A stretch of 64,000 nt of DNA from a virus, in the IMG/VR virus record IMGVR_UViG_3300007512_002205, positions 57,144-121,143 of that record; one strand, given 5' to 3'. How positions within the stretch are numbered: the stretch's first letter is position 1; every line of letters begins with the position of its first letter. The position numbers were made by a program, and so were the translations under genes. The notes below the pieces were generated by a model. The model did not search any database and was not told the origin of the DNA. It saw only the letters and a program-made list of their open reading frames with translations. Positions 36,887-46,202 of this stretch are shown piece by piece.

Positions 36887-37601
36887 ATTCGTTTATCCCT
36901 TCGATGAATGTAAATTCATATTGACCTTTGTTCTCTTTTAAAAACTCAACAAGTTCTTTTGTTAACCCTTTTCCAAGATAGTTCTTGTCCCACTCGCACG
37001 CATGATAAACAAGCCCTGTTCTATCCATCAGTTGAAGTGCATCATTCGGTGGTGCGATGTCAGAATAGGAAACTTTTCCGAATGTCTTGTCCGCTCCTTT
37101 ATAGGCTGCAAGGGCATATCCCGCTCTTGTCAAACAAAGCATATCAAGTCCTGCCATCTTGCACGCACTTATGGCTTCAGAGGACATTCTCCACGCTGGC
37201 GGTCTAAATATCGGTTTGATTGTTCCCAACAGCCCTGCTTTTTCTGCAATTTCTTGCATAGCATCCAGCGTCGTCAAAGTCTGCAACACACCAAGTTTAT
37301 CAAACTCGTCATTATCGGTTACTTCCGGCACCCCATGAAACAAGCCATGGTATCCAATCTCATAAACGTCTTTTGGTAATTTACGCAACTGTTCACAAAA
37401 CTCTGGATACCAATGAAGGCACAAAGGGTCTTCTGTCGCGACTTCCTTTTTTTGGGTTCTCCAGTATGCCATTGGGACAAACAGCGTGAACTTGGCATCT
37501 GGGAATTCATTTAAAATATCATTGCACTGCTCCAGCACCTTCAAAGAAGACTTCGGATGTGGTGAAATATCATCAATGCTTATGTTTATTTTGCTTCGCA
37601 T
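36873..37601 (-). CDS. Polysaccharide deacetylase-like protein
   Basis: 242 residues: INISIDDISPHPKSSLKVLE contains the DD start of the NodB/CE4-type fold, EIGYHGLFHGVPEV carries the metal-binding histidines (HxxxH) and IFRPPAWRMSSEAISAC matches the RPPxW motif 3. CE4 enzymes remove N-acetyl groups from polysaccharide chains. It could trim the phage-made or host glycan. GGAG precedes ATG and it overlaps the glycosyltransferase gene by 16 bases. Confidence 0.8.
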   Translation of the reverse strand: MRSKINISIDDISPHPKSSLKVLEQCNDILNEFPDAKFTLFVPMAYWRTQKKEVATEDPLCLHWYPEFCEQLRKLPKDVYEIGYHGLFHGVPEVTDNDEFDKLGVLQTLTTLDAMQEIAEKAGLLGTIKPIFRPPAWRMSSEAISACKMAGLDMLCLTRAGYALAAYKGADKTFGKVSYSDIAPPNDALQLMDRTGLVYHACEWDKNYLGKGLTKELVEFLKENKGQYEFTFIEGINEYGKV

Positions 37602-38497
37602 ATAATCTCCATGTATTCTTTTATCGTGTCATCTATGGTGTCTGTGTAAGAAGCCAAATTAAGGTCATAAGACTCATAATCGTTCATAATCTTTTGAACC
37701 AATTTTAAAATCTGGTCAGGGGACGAATACATTTCCCCGTGCTCTTTGCAGTATTCTAATATGCTTCCACCGCTAATAGGATAAATAACAGGCAGTCCTG
37801 CTGCCATTGCTTCTAAAACGTGATTTGCGCCAGCCTCTTCTTGTGAGGCTGTCAAATAAATGTGGTGTTTTGAAAGTTCAACGGCAAGATTGGTTTCTGT
37901 CATTGGCGGCAAATAAGTCGCCCCTGAAAAACGAAAGCCTTCTGGCAATCTGCCAATGTATGTGAATTCTATTCCAGGGATAATCTTTGAAAAATAATCA
38001 ATTCCCTTATATATCTCAAAACCCTTTTTTACATTTGTTGACCAGTGGTGGGTGACAATTTTCACAACCCCATTGGTGGGTGTTGCCGTTCTTTTGTGTT
38101 CGTGAAAAACCTTCAGTGGCCGATTTGGAATAACAACACAGTTCGCGTTTTCATACCCCAACCAATCTTTTGCCCAATAACTCGGAAAGATAAGAAAATC
38201 TGATGTGTTGACAGAACGCCTCACCATATCGGTCAACTCTGGTTTCCCATGCGTACCCAGGTCACTCACCCTTTGGATGAGAGGGATTTCCGATTCTCTG
38301 CAATATGAAAGAAGCCTATCATACCCATCTCCAGAGCCATGTCTCGGATCAAAACAAAATACAACATCAATACCTGGTTGTAGATCATAAACGACCTGAT
38401 GGCCTTCCTCAACCAAGGCTTTCGACAAGGCTTTAACGAATCTATTTCCACCACCCCATGGTCCATCAACTGGTTTTCTATTTAAATATGTTTTCAT
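37586..38497 (-). CDS. Family 4 glycosyltransferase
   Basis: 303 residues: GPWGGGNRFVKALSKALVEE at the N-terminus is the acceptor-lobe start, and TASQEEAGANHVLEAMAAGL followed by PVIYPISGGSILEYC has the E-x7-E donor motif of GT4. HHWSTNVKKGFEIYKGIDYF fits the central strand. The preceding frame overlaps by 20 bases. It is a retaining transferase of unknown sugar specificity. Confidence 0.85.
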   Translation of the reverse strand: MKTYLNRKPVDGPWGGGNRFVKALSKALVEEGHQVVYDLQPGIDVVFCFDPRHGSGDGYDRLLSYCRESEIPLIQRVSDLGTHGKPELTDMVRRSVNTSDFLIFPSYWAKDWLGYENANCVVIPNRPLKVFHEHKRTATPTNGVVKIVTHHWSTNVKKGFEIYKGIDYFSKIIPGIEFTYIGRLPEGFRFSGATYLPPMTETNLAVELSKHHIYLTASQEEAGANHVLEAMAAGLPVIYPISGGSILEYCKEHGEMYSSPDQILKLVQKIMNDYESYDLNLASYTDTIDDTIKEYMEIICEAK

Positions 38498-39107
38498 CTT
38501 TTTGCAAAATCACATAATCCGAAGGCACATAGGTTCCTCCAGCGTTAACGCTGACCGTCCTTCCTTTCCACTCTGGAAATTCAATTATAAATTCACCTAT
38601 CGCCTCAGCAACTCCCTGCTTTTTCGTTATTTGTCTTTTTGTGGCAACCTTTACGTCTTCATACTCAGGCAGTTCTGAATAATAGAGATCTTTTTTGGCC
38701 CATCTTCCTCGAAAATCATCACAAATAATCATTGTTTTGTCGTGTGCGATCTTCGACAGCAAAAGTAATTCCTGCTTGACCGTAAAATAATTGTGATCTC
38801 CATCCACCAAAATAAGATCCATTTTTCCATAATCACCTAAGAAGCTAGGCAATATTGATAAACTGTTATCGTTTATCAAAGTGATAGCTTGTCCCTTTAA
38901 AAGATTCATAAACCTTAATGGAATACCGATTTCTTGCCTTATCTTTACGTCAATCCCATAATAAGAATACGGCTTTCTTCGTAGGGTGAAAAAGTGCAAC
39001 AAAGGATACATCGTTTGCCCTTTATCAACACCAATCTCTAAAATCTTTGGGTTTTCAAACGAAGCCAAAAACTCAAACATCTTTGGTATATAAGAGTGAT
39101 ACGCCAT
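38478..39107 (-). CDS. Class I SAM-dependent methyltransferase
   Basis: 209 residues with ILEIGVDKGQTMYPLL (motif I, GxDxG), YSYYGIDVKIRQEIG and LILVDGDHNYFTVKQELLLL (motif like Methyltransf_24). These enzymes methylate sugars or small molecules. GAGAGG precedes ATG, which overlaps the previous stop (TAATG). Methylation of a sugar in the glycan chain is the likely role, inferred from its neighbours. Confidence 0.82.
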   Translation of the reverse strand: MAYHSYIPKMFEFLASFENPKILEIGVDKGQTMYPLLHFFTLRRKPYSYYGIDVKIRQEIGIPLRFMNLLKGQAITLINDNSLSILPSFLGDYGKMDLILVDGDHNYFTVKQELLLLSKIAHDKTMIICDDFRGRWAKKDLYYSELPEYEDVKVATKRQITKKQGVAEAIGEFIIEFPEWKGRTVSVNAGGTYVPSDYVILQKDENIFK

Positions 39108-40072
39108 TAATACAGCCTCTCGTAATCGCTTTCTGCTGCCTGTTCCGGGTCAATTGGGCACTTTTTCCATTCACCATTTTGTGTCAAAAGTGGTGCAGTG
39201 TCCCAACCATCTCCAACGACAAGCTCTTCAATCGAAACAGGCATATATCTTTGACCATGCTTTCTCAACAAATTTTCATATTCATGAATTTTGTAATAAA
39301 AATTGCCATTTGGCGGCTTCCAATAGTTGCCATAACGTTTATCACCGCGAACTCTTGCATTTGTTCCTCTGAGGTCTGTGTGAATCGCACATGAAACAGG
39401 AATTATCGGCCTCAAACATAAGGGTGAAAAATTTTCGTCCTCTTCCAAAAGACCCGAAATCTTTGTTAGCATCTCCGTCTCAGAATCTTTGCCGCCTTCA
39501 TGACTCTCGTTGTCCACATGCCATGGTTTAATCTTGTCCATGATAAACTTTGTATACATTACATCAGCAGCTCCAACAATTGGATACCGTGACAAGTCAT
39601 AAGCAAACTTCGCATCGGATTCTTCAAGCTCAAGGTCGTCACTAAAGTTAAACATGCTCTTTGAATCTCTCACTGCTCTTTGTGCATCGACAAGGACATA
39701 TCCGACCTTCTCAAGGTTCTCAGAGCAGACCTCAACAAAGTCTTGAAGCCATCCACCTCTAACAACAAACTGCGTGTCTGCTTGTAGTGGCAAGATGAAT
39801 TCTCCTGTTGCATGTTCAGCAATGAGATTCAAAGCTCTCGCAAATTCATTCGACGGATCTCTTTGTTCCTGCCGAAACACAAGGGCTCCCTGTTCTTCCT
39901 TTTCTCTCAAATATTTTTCTGTTCCGTCCTCAACGGAAGCGTTGTCAACGATTATGATTTCCTTGTTTGGGTAATCGTCCGTACAATAAAGCAGTGACTC
40001 AAGACACGCTTTAAGATAATGCAGCCTGTTACAATTAACAAACGCAAATGTTACTTTCGGTAATTCACTCAT
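39107..40072 (-). CDS. Family 2 glycosyltransferase
   Basis: 321 residues from the ATG at 40072, which overlaps the carbamoyltransferase stop (ATGA) and has GGAGAG upstream; the frame opens earlier at 40138 inside the previous gene. VTFAFVNCNRLHYLKACLES and EIIIVDNASVEDGTEKYL are GT2-type, and PLQADTQFVVRGGWLQDFV carries a QADT in place of the usual DxD. That substitution makes metal binding uncertain. The C-terminal part is unusual and has several tryptophans. Confidence 0.8.
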   Translation of the reverse strand: MSELPKVTFAFVNCNRLHYLKACLESLLYCTDDYPNKEIIIVDNASVEDGTEKYLREKEEQGALVFRQEQRDPSNEFARALNLIAEHATGEFILPLQADTQFVVRGGWLQDFVEVCSENLEKVGYVLVDAQRAVRDSKSMFNFSDDLELEESDAKFAYDLSRYPIVGAADVMYTKFIMDKIKPWHVDNESHEGGKDSETEMLTKISGLLEEDENFSPLCLRPIIPVSCAIHTDLRGTNARVRGDKRYGNYWKPPNGNFYYKIHEYENLLRKHGQRYMPVSIEELVVGDGWDTAPLLTQNGEWKKCPIDPEQAAESDYERLY

Positions 40073-41697
40073 TTTCTCTCCATTAAGATTCCATAATCCA
40101 CAAAATAAAGATAATCGATCTCTGTTCCGAGGAAGCATCTTATCGCATGTTCAGGAGTCTCGCAGATCGGTTCACGATCGTTAAAGCTTGTGTTCAAAAT
40201 GATTGGAACACCTGACTTTTCTTCCCACAGTTTTAAGAAATTGTAATACCAACCGTTATCTTTTTCCGTGACCGTTTGAAGTCTGGCTGTGCCATTCACA
40301 TGAACAACTGCTGGGACTTTATCACGGACCTCTTCCTTGAACTCAAGGACGTCACTCATATAAGGGCTTTCGCACGGATTCTCAAACCAATCACCCACGG
40401 TGTCACGAAGGATACTTGGTGCAAATGGTCGATACCACTGGCGATGCTTAACCTTTGAATTGATTTTGTCCTTCATCTCAGAATCTCTCGGATCTGCAAG
40501 AATGCTTCTATTTCCAAGAGCACGGCGTCCAGATTCAGATCCGCCTCCAAAGACAGCAACGATTTTCTGCTTATCCAAGAGATCAACCACTTCAGAATCA
40601 TTAACTTTCGATACAGATACTTTGTCATCAAACTGTTTCAAATCCTCGAAAATTCTCTTCTTGTCGTATTCAACTCCAAGATAGGGTGTGTAATTGTCTT
40701 CCCAAATAATTCTTGGGTGATCTAACACCTCATGCCACATATATTGTGCTGCACCAATTGTCAACCCTCCATCGTGAGGGGTGGGTGTAATATAAACTCC
40801 ATCAATTACAGGAAACCATTGCCGCAACTTACCGACCATAACGGAATTAAGGGCAACACCACCCGCAAGACAAAGATTATATCTTCCACCCTCTGAAAGA
40901 TATGCAAATTCTGCAAGAAGCTGTCTGAACAAATATTCTGTCGCCGCCTGCAAACCCGCTGCAAGATCGAACTTGTCCTGTTCGCCTCTCTTTGCGATCT
41001 CCTGATACTTATGAAGATAAGGGTGTTGTGGGTCATTTCCCTTTACAAGAGCGCCTCTCGGTTGCGTGGACGGCTTTGCTGATGCTTGTTGTAGGTCCAC
41101 GGTCAGCATTGTATAAAAATCGTTGAAAAATCTCTTTGGATCTCCAAATGCAGCCATTGCCATAACGGAACCCGCTTGGTGGCCATGCGGCCATCCAGAC
41201 TGCAACTCAAAAATGTATCTCGTTGCTCTCGTCCAAACACCGCCAATATTTACTTGGTGAATCGGGAAAGAACGAATTGGGTATATTCGGTTCCCAATCC
41301 CCTTCCACGTCGTCAATGCTGTGACGCCACCACGATCAACACCGCCGCCATCAACAGTCAGGATATATGCCTCTTCAAAGTTGCTTGAAAAGAAAGTGTT
41401 TGCGGCATGTGCTTGGTGGTGTCCAATATAGGATACAGAGCCGCCGTTTTTATCGGCAACTTCACAAATCTTCTTATAAGACTCTTCATGCTCTTGAAGC
41501 TTGTTTGTTGGATAGGTTGACACAAAATGCTTAATAGACTGCCAGTCGGCATATTGCTCTATCAAGAACTTCGCGCTATCACCAGCCGGCTCTTTCTCTC
41601 TTATGTATCTTTCATACTCTGCGTGAACGATAGGCTTCCCTCTATTTGACACATAGAACGAACAGTCGTGCCCAGACCATAATCCTGCAATTTTCAT
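40069..41697 (-). CDS. Carbamoyltransferase (NodU/CmcH family)
   Basis: 542 residues, typical family length. SYIGHHQAHAANTFFSSNFE gives the HxxxH metal motif, ILTVDGGGVDRGG the Kae1-like phosphate loop, and ESGRRALGNRSILADPRDS and LNTSFNDREPICETPEHAIR are the C-terminal signatures. Relatives (NodU, CmcH, TobZ) move carbamoyl from carbamoyl phosphate via an adenylate to a sugar or other hydroxyl. An AGGTG ribosome site precedes ATG. A carbamoylated sugar is the likely product; the target is unknown. Confidence 0.92.
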   Translation of the reverse strand: MKIAGLWSGHDCSFYVSNRGKPIVHAEYERYIREKEPAGDSAKFLIEQYADWQSIKHFVSTYPTNKLQEHEESYKKICEVADKNGGSVSYIGHHQAHAANTFFSSNFEEAYILTVDGGGVDRGGVTALTTWKGIGNRIYPIRSFPIHQVNIGGVWTRATRYIFELQSGWPHGHQAGSVMAMAAFGDPKRFFNDFYTMLTVDLQQASAKPSTQPRGALVKGNDPQHPYLHKYQEIAKRGEQDKFDLAAGLQAATEYLFRQLLAEFAYLSEGGRYNLCLAGGVALNSVMVGKLRQWFPVIDGVYITPTPHDGGLTIGAAQYMWHEVLDHPRIIWEDNYTPYLGVEYDKKRIFEDLKQFDDKVSVSKVNDSEVVDLLDKQKIVAVFGGGSESGRRALGNRSILADPRDSEMKDKINSKVKHRQWYRPFAPSILRDTVGDWFENPCESPYMSDVLEFKEEVRDKVPAVVHVNGTARLQTVTEKDNGWYYNFLKLWEEKSGVPIILNTSFNDREPICETPEHAIRCFLGTEIDYLYFVDYGILMERK

Positions 41698-41703
41698 AAC
41701 ACC

Positions 41704-42774
41704 TCAGTAAATTTTTCTTAAATCGTGTAAATTTTTCTTTGCCCAACCAAGACAAGAGGTAAGCCCCCATGCAAGGGGGACCTTTGGTTTCCAATCAAAC
41801 TCGTTGCAAACCCGCCCAATATCAGAAATGTAAATTCTCTGATCAGCTCGTCTTTCTGGTCCTGTGCCAATAGGCGACTCAATCTTCATCAGTTGAATCA
41901 ATAAGTCGTCAAGTTCTCTTAAAGAAATTGTATTCTCGATTCCACCACCAACATTATAATACGAACCGCGATGTCCGTCTATAGCCTTTGATTGCTTCAA
42001 AATGAGGTCGCCCAAGTCCTGTACATGTAAATAATCACGAACTTGCTTACCGTTGAAGCCGTAAAATGCCAAAGGTTCTCCAAGTAACTTGGCGATAACA
42101 AACCAAACCATCCAACCTTGAGCAACCTTGCCAAATTGACGCGGACCATAAAGACAACTAAACCTGTTAATGATCACCGGAATATCAAATGAGTCTGACC
42201 ATTCCTGGCAAATAACATCCGAGGCCAACTTCGACACCCCATAAATTGAATGATCACCGCCATTAACATCAAGAGCTTCGTTGAAGCCGTTCATCGACCA
42301 ACCAGGAAGAACTGTTGTTGCGCTTATTGAGTTGCCTGGATCTTTCCACCGCAAGCGCGTTTTGTCTTCCCAGAACGGAACGGAATTGCAAAGCTTCCCG
42401 CTGTACACCTTGTTCGTGCTCCAAAAGATGAGTCCTGCATCAACCTTACGGCAATATTCAAGAACGTTAACAAGGCCATAGGTATTGTTTGTTATGTCAT
42501 ACATTGGATTTGCATAGCCGTCAATAGCTGACGGCTGGGCAGCACACTCAAGAACCACATCTGGTTTAAATTGTTCAACAGGAACCAAGTCTTCAGGGTT
42601 TCTGATATCTCCATGAATCATCTTTATCCCCTTTTCTTTCAACTCGCTTATGTTAAACTCGCTACCTCTCCGAACAAGGTTATCAAGGCAAACAACTTCG
42701 TGCCCTTCCTCTGAAAGGTGAAATGCAAGATTGCTTCCAACAAACCCCGCTCCTCCTGTTATTAAAAACTTCAT
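41704..42774 (-). CDS. Nucleotide-sugar epimerase (CDP-paratose 2-epimerase-like)
   Basis: 356 residues from ATG at 42774, which has GGAGG upstream; the long frame starts at 42816. FLITGGAGFVGSNLAFHLSE is the NAD loop and GLIFWSTNKVYSGKLCNSVP, then HSIYGVSKLASDVICQEW (YxxxK), match RfbE/TyvE-type epimerases, which act on CDP-3,6-dideoxyhexoses. VINRFSCLYGPRQFGKVAQG is also typical. The real substrate may be another NDP-sugar. Next to a carbamoyltransferase and glycosyltransferase genes. Confidence 0.83.
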   Translation of the reverse strand: MKFLITGGAGFVGSNLAFHLSEEGHEVVCLDNLVRRGSEFNISELKEKGIKMIHGDIRNPEDLVPVEQFKPDVVLECAAQPSAIDGYANPMYDITNNTYGLVNVLEYCRKVDAGLIFWSTNKVYSGKLCNSVPFWEDKTRLRWKDPGNSISATTVLPGWSMNGFNEALDVNGGDHSIYGVSKLASDVICQEWSDSFDIPVIINRFSCLYGPRQFGKVAQGWMVWFVIAKLLGEPLAFYGFNGKQVRDYLHVQDLGDLILKQSKAIDGHRGSYYNVGGGIENTISLRELDDLLIQLMKIESPIGTGPERRADQRIYISDIGRVCNEFDWKPKVPLAWGLTSCLGWAKKNLHDLRKIY

Positions 42775-42775
42775 C

Positions 42776-43690
42776 TTATACCTCCAAGACCTCTTTGAAC
42801 ATTTTTGTGTACTCATCCATGTGAGTTTTTATATCATATTTTTGAACGTTTTTATAAGCCTCATTGACATCTTCTTCTGTTGGATAATAAATTTCATTTT
42901 CAACATCGACAATGCAAGATTCCGGCAGAACACTTGATGCCATGCCAACGTCCGTTGAAATAATTGGAACTTTCATCGCTGGGGCTTCCAACACTGCTTG
43001 TGGGCCGCCCTCAACTCTTGCTGCGACAACATATAGATCACACATATTATACATGTGTCGAACAACATTAATAGGAGGGAGTTCTCGATACATAAATCTC
43101 ATGCCCGCTTTTTTTAATCGTGTTTGAACATATTGTCGTCTCCAGCCATTTAAAAGTACGAGCACCTCTTTTTCTTCATTCAAACGCTCGACATAATCAC
43201 AAAACAAATCGGGACCTTTTTCAAGCTTTGGACTCTTTAAATCGTGACCTTCTGTATCTCTTTGAAAAGAGCCAACAACGTACTTGTCATCTGGTATCGC
43301 ATAAACCCTTCTTAGTTCTTTTTTATCCTCTGCAAACCAAAGATGAGAATTGATCCAATAACCCACCACTTTAACGGGTTTATCTGTGTGTTTCGAAACA
43401 AAAGATTTTGTTTTTTCACAAGGCACATGGTACAGGTTTGTGTAGTGATCTCTCGCAGCAAATTCTTTCTCGTTAAATTTCTCAGGAACGATATGGTGGA
43501 TGGTCGTCACAACCTTCTTTTGGAGAAGAAGCATTGGTGGGATTTGATTCCACAGCCAAGGAGAGACAACCCATATAACGTCTGCTTCAAAAAGATTTTT
43601 TGTTGAACCCTTTTTGTTGTTAACAATCCACTCGTTTGCAAAGCGATCGCAAAACCATCCTTCTCTTGCGTAGACAGGACATATTAACAT
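42776..43690 (-). CDS. Family 4 glycosyltransferase
   Basis: 304 residues. YVVAARVEGGPQAVLEAPAM followed by KVPIISTDVGMASSVLPESC has the E-x7-E donor signature, and VVTTIHHIVPEKFNEKEF fits the linker region of GT4 enzymes. GGAG lies eight bases before ATG, which overlaps the previous gene by seven bases. Sugar specificity unknown. Confidence 0.83.
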   Translation of the reverse strand: MLICPVYAREGWFCDRFANEWIVNNKKGSTKNLFEADVIWVVSPWLWNQIPPMLLLQKKVVTTIHHIVPEKFNEKEFAARDHYTNLYHVPCEKTKSFVSKHTDKPVKVVGYWINSHLWFAEDKKELRRVYAIPDDKYVVGSFQRDTEGHDLKSPKLEKGPDLFCDYVERLNEEKEVLVLLNGWRRQYVQTRLKKAGMRFMYRELPPINVVRHMYNMCDLYVVAARVEGGPQAVLEAPAMKVPIISTDVGMASSVLPESCIVDVENEIYYPTEEDVNEAYKNVQKYDIKTHMDEYTKMFKEVLEV

Positions 43691-44577
43691 TTAATCTTCT
43701 CCAAGAACGCAATGTATTCTTTTGCTGCATCGTTTACGCTCAAAACCGAATCAAATTCATTCACCCTACGCTTTGAGAAATCAAGAACGGGCGGATCATA
43801 AAGGTACAATGGCTGGAAGTCCCATTCGTCTTCCTCGATTAAAATGGCACCCTTTCCAGCAATCTCCTTTGTCCCACCACTATCTGAGCAAATTATTTGA
43901 CAACCACACGCCCTTGCGTCAATCACAACATTTGGGCAGTGGTCAAGCCACGATAGGTGAATAAAATATTTGCTACGAAGATATAAACTAAGTATTTGAT
44001 CTGTATTGAGGCTCCCTGCATAAAAAATATCGTTGCTTCTAATTTTGTTTTCGACTTCGCCTGCCACAACAAGGCAATCTTTTGGTCCTTTGTGTTCAAG
44101 AAAATACCTCACATTAGCATCAAACCTTTTATGTGGCCTCCACACTGATGCACAGCACCACACATTTTCATACGAATCCAATATCGGGTTGTCAGATGGC
44201 TTAAGGCTTGCTATTAAATCTGTGTCTGCGCCGTTTCTAATAACAACACTATCTTTTGGTTCCCCAAAAACTCTAGTTATCAGCTCTTTGTTGAATTCCG
44301 TTTGAAACACAACCCCGTCTGATTCCTTGTATGTTCGTGAAATATTACCGTTCAAAGAGTTGAAGTCTTGTGATAAATTGAAATAAATGCCATCAAGGCG
44401 TTGAACCATTTTTAACCACGGAAATCTCCTACCAGCCTCAATGAAACAAAGAACAATCTCTCCTTCTGTTTGAGAAGTTGAATGACCAAGTTTCGAAAAG
44501 GCTGTGGATAGCTTTGAAGCGAAGCTGTTCGGACCAGAACGGTTCGTAAAGTCTGTATTCTCAAACAAAACCTTCAT
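43684..44577 (-). CDS. Family 4 glycosyltransferase
   Basis: 297 residues: FTNRSGPNSFASKLSTAFSK is a GT4 acceptor-lobe start, and SWLDHCPNVVIDARACGCQI followed by ICSDSGGTKEI has a donor-binding pattern in which CPNVVIDA replaces the usual EGFGxxxxEA. That change may alter specificity. TAATG couples it to the preceding GT gene and GGAG lies upstream. Confidence 0.8.
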   Translation of the reverse strand: MKVLFENTDFTNRSGPNSFASKLSTAFSKLGHSTSQTEGEIVLCFIEAGRRFPWLKMVQRLDGIYFNLSQDFNSLNGNISRTYKESDGVVFQTEFNKELITRVFGEPKDSVVIRNGADTDLIASLKPSDNPILDSYENVWCCASVWRPHKRFDANVRYFLEHKGPKDCLVVAGEVENKIRSNDIFYAGSLNTDQILSLYLRSKYFIHLSWLDHCPNVVIDARACGCQIICSDSGGTKEIAGKGAILIEEDEWDFQPLYLYDPPVLDFSKRRVNEFDSVLSVNDAAKEYIAFLEKIKC

Positions 44578-46202
44578 TAAAATCTCCTTTCATACGGCTC
44601 TTTAGAGCGAATTCTCAACATTGTTTCATATTGTTGTTTGCCGCTCACTTTGTCAACATTAATCGAAGTCTCGCGATTATAAACATGCAAGATTTCTGGG
44701 ATGAACCGTGAAAGCTCACCCGCCATCTCAAGCATCGGTAGCATCATCGCCTGATCATAAGACATCTTATAATACTGGCCGTCTAAATCTTTTAAGTCTT
44801 CCTTGTTTATTTCTCTCCAAAGTTTGTACTTAAAGGTTCTTAAATGTGATGCTCTCCAAATATCTCGCCTGAACAGATTGTTTTTGATAACCTCTTCCGG
44901 GTATTCAGAAGGCTCGACTCCTCTGCGGCCACTTGGATGTTCAACGTAACTTCCGTATGTTAAAACACACCCTTCGTTTTCATATGTGTCTGCAAGGTGA
45001 TCGAGAACCCCAAACCCTGGTAGCCAATCATCTCCGTCCACAACCACAATAACGTCCTCCTCTTTCGGCTTAAGATTCTCTATGGCTGTAATGATGTTTA
45101 AAAGGGCGTACTTCTTTTCCGTGTTCTTTATAAAATTGAACCTGCGATACTGAAAATACGGCTTTAGCTTCTCCTCCATATTGTCTGTCGATACGTCATC
45201 GATAACAGTGACGGTGTGGTTTTTATAACGCTGCATTAAAATGCTATCGACCGTCTTGGTTATCCAATTTCTTGCGTTATAAGCAGGAACAACAAAATGA
45301 AATCTTATATTTGATTTTGATTCAATCTTTGTCGTTTCATCAAGGCATCTATCAAAAAATTTCCATCTCATAATTGACACATATTCCAAAATTGGATCGA
45401 GATTATAGAGTCCCTCCTTGGGTTCGTCATTAAACCACCACTCATCTCGATGCTGTACATTTTCATTCGTTATAACATCACACCCAAGAAGCTTCGCTTC
45501 AATTGTTATTCTCGGACAAGTATCAAGCCCCTTTGGCAAAAAGATAAGCCCCTTTGAACTAGCCATTTTGTTAAGCATCTCTTTGTGTGAGACGCGAAAG
45601 ACTTTTTCATATTCAAGGCCATTATCGTTGGCGTATTTTACACAATCGTCAACCCCTTTAATCCACGAACCAGAATCCAGAATAAGATATTTATTGTTCT
45701 TTTTTGAAGTGTCCAAACCTTTAATGTATTGGAGTGTTTCATCCGAAAAGGATGAAGATATCACAACATTATTTGCTTTCTTTAAAATCGGAAATAGCCG
45801 ATGGTATTCGTCTCGTTGCCCTTCAGACATCCAAAAAAGGGCCTTTGCTTTGTAAAAGAAAACGGCAACAAGCTTCCCATGTGGTGATTTTTCACACTCA
45901 CAAAAGCCTGTTGCCGCTATGTGTTTGTGGGAGCATCTTAACTCACAATACTTATAATCAAATTCAAGAATATGATAATTTGTAAGTGTTTTCGCAATTT
46001 TAATCAGAAGAGGGTCTGCGATCAGTGTAAAATTACCAAAGATCCAGGTTTCATCTTTATGCTCGTTGATGAAGTCTTCTGTTAATAAATGGGATTGAAC
46101 CCTTTTGATTGGGGTGAGAGCACTCGATAAAAAGGACTCAAGAGTAAGTTCAGCTCCCCCGATTGATTGTGGGTAAAAGAAATCTGCCACACATATAATC
46201 AT
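44577..46202 (-). CDS. Fused GT-B and GT2 glycosyltransferase, 541 aa
   Basis: Two domains. Residues about 1-280 are GT-B like (GGAELTLESFLSSA at the start, GLDTCPRITIEAKLLGCDV as the donor motif). Residues about 300-541 are a GT2 catalytic domain (FHFVVPAYNARNWITKTVDS, VTVIDDVSTDNMEE, DVIVVVDGDDWLPGFGVLDH with the DGDD). A fusion could add two sugars in succession to one acceptor. ATGA couples it to the neighbouring glycosyltransferase. Confidence 0.82.
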   Translation of the reverse strand: MIICVADFFYPQSIGGAELTLESFLSSALTPIKRVQSHLLTEDFINEHKDETWIFGNFTLIADPLLIKIAKTLTNYHILEFDYKYCELRCSHKHIAATGFCECEKSPHGKLVAVFFYKAKALFWMSEGQRDEYHRLFPILKKANNVVISSSFSDETLQYIKGLDTSKKNNKYLILDSGSWIKGVDDCVKYANDNGLEYEKVFRVSHKEMLNKMASSKGLIFLPKGLDTCPRITIEAKLLGCDVITNENVQHRDEWWFNDEPKEGLYNLDPILEYVSIMRWKFFDRCLDETTKIESKSNIRFHFVVPAYNARNWITKTVDSILMQRYKNHTVTVIDDVSTDNMEEKLKPYFQYRRFNFIKNTEKKYALLNIITAIENLKPKEEDVIVVVDGDDWLPGFGVLDHLADTYENEGCVLTYGSYVEHPSGRRGVEPSEYPEEVIKNNLFRRDIWRASHLRTFKYKLWREINKEDLKDLDGQYYKMSYDQAMMLPMLEMAGELSRFIPEILHVYNRETSINVDKVSGKQQYETMLRIRSKEPYERRF

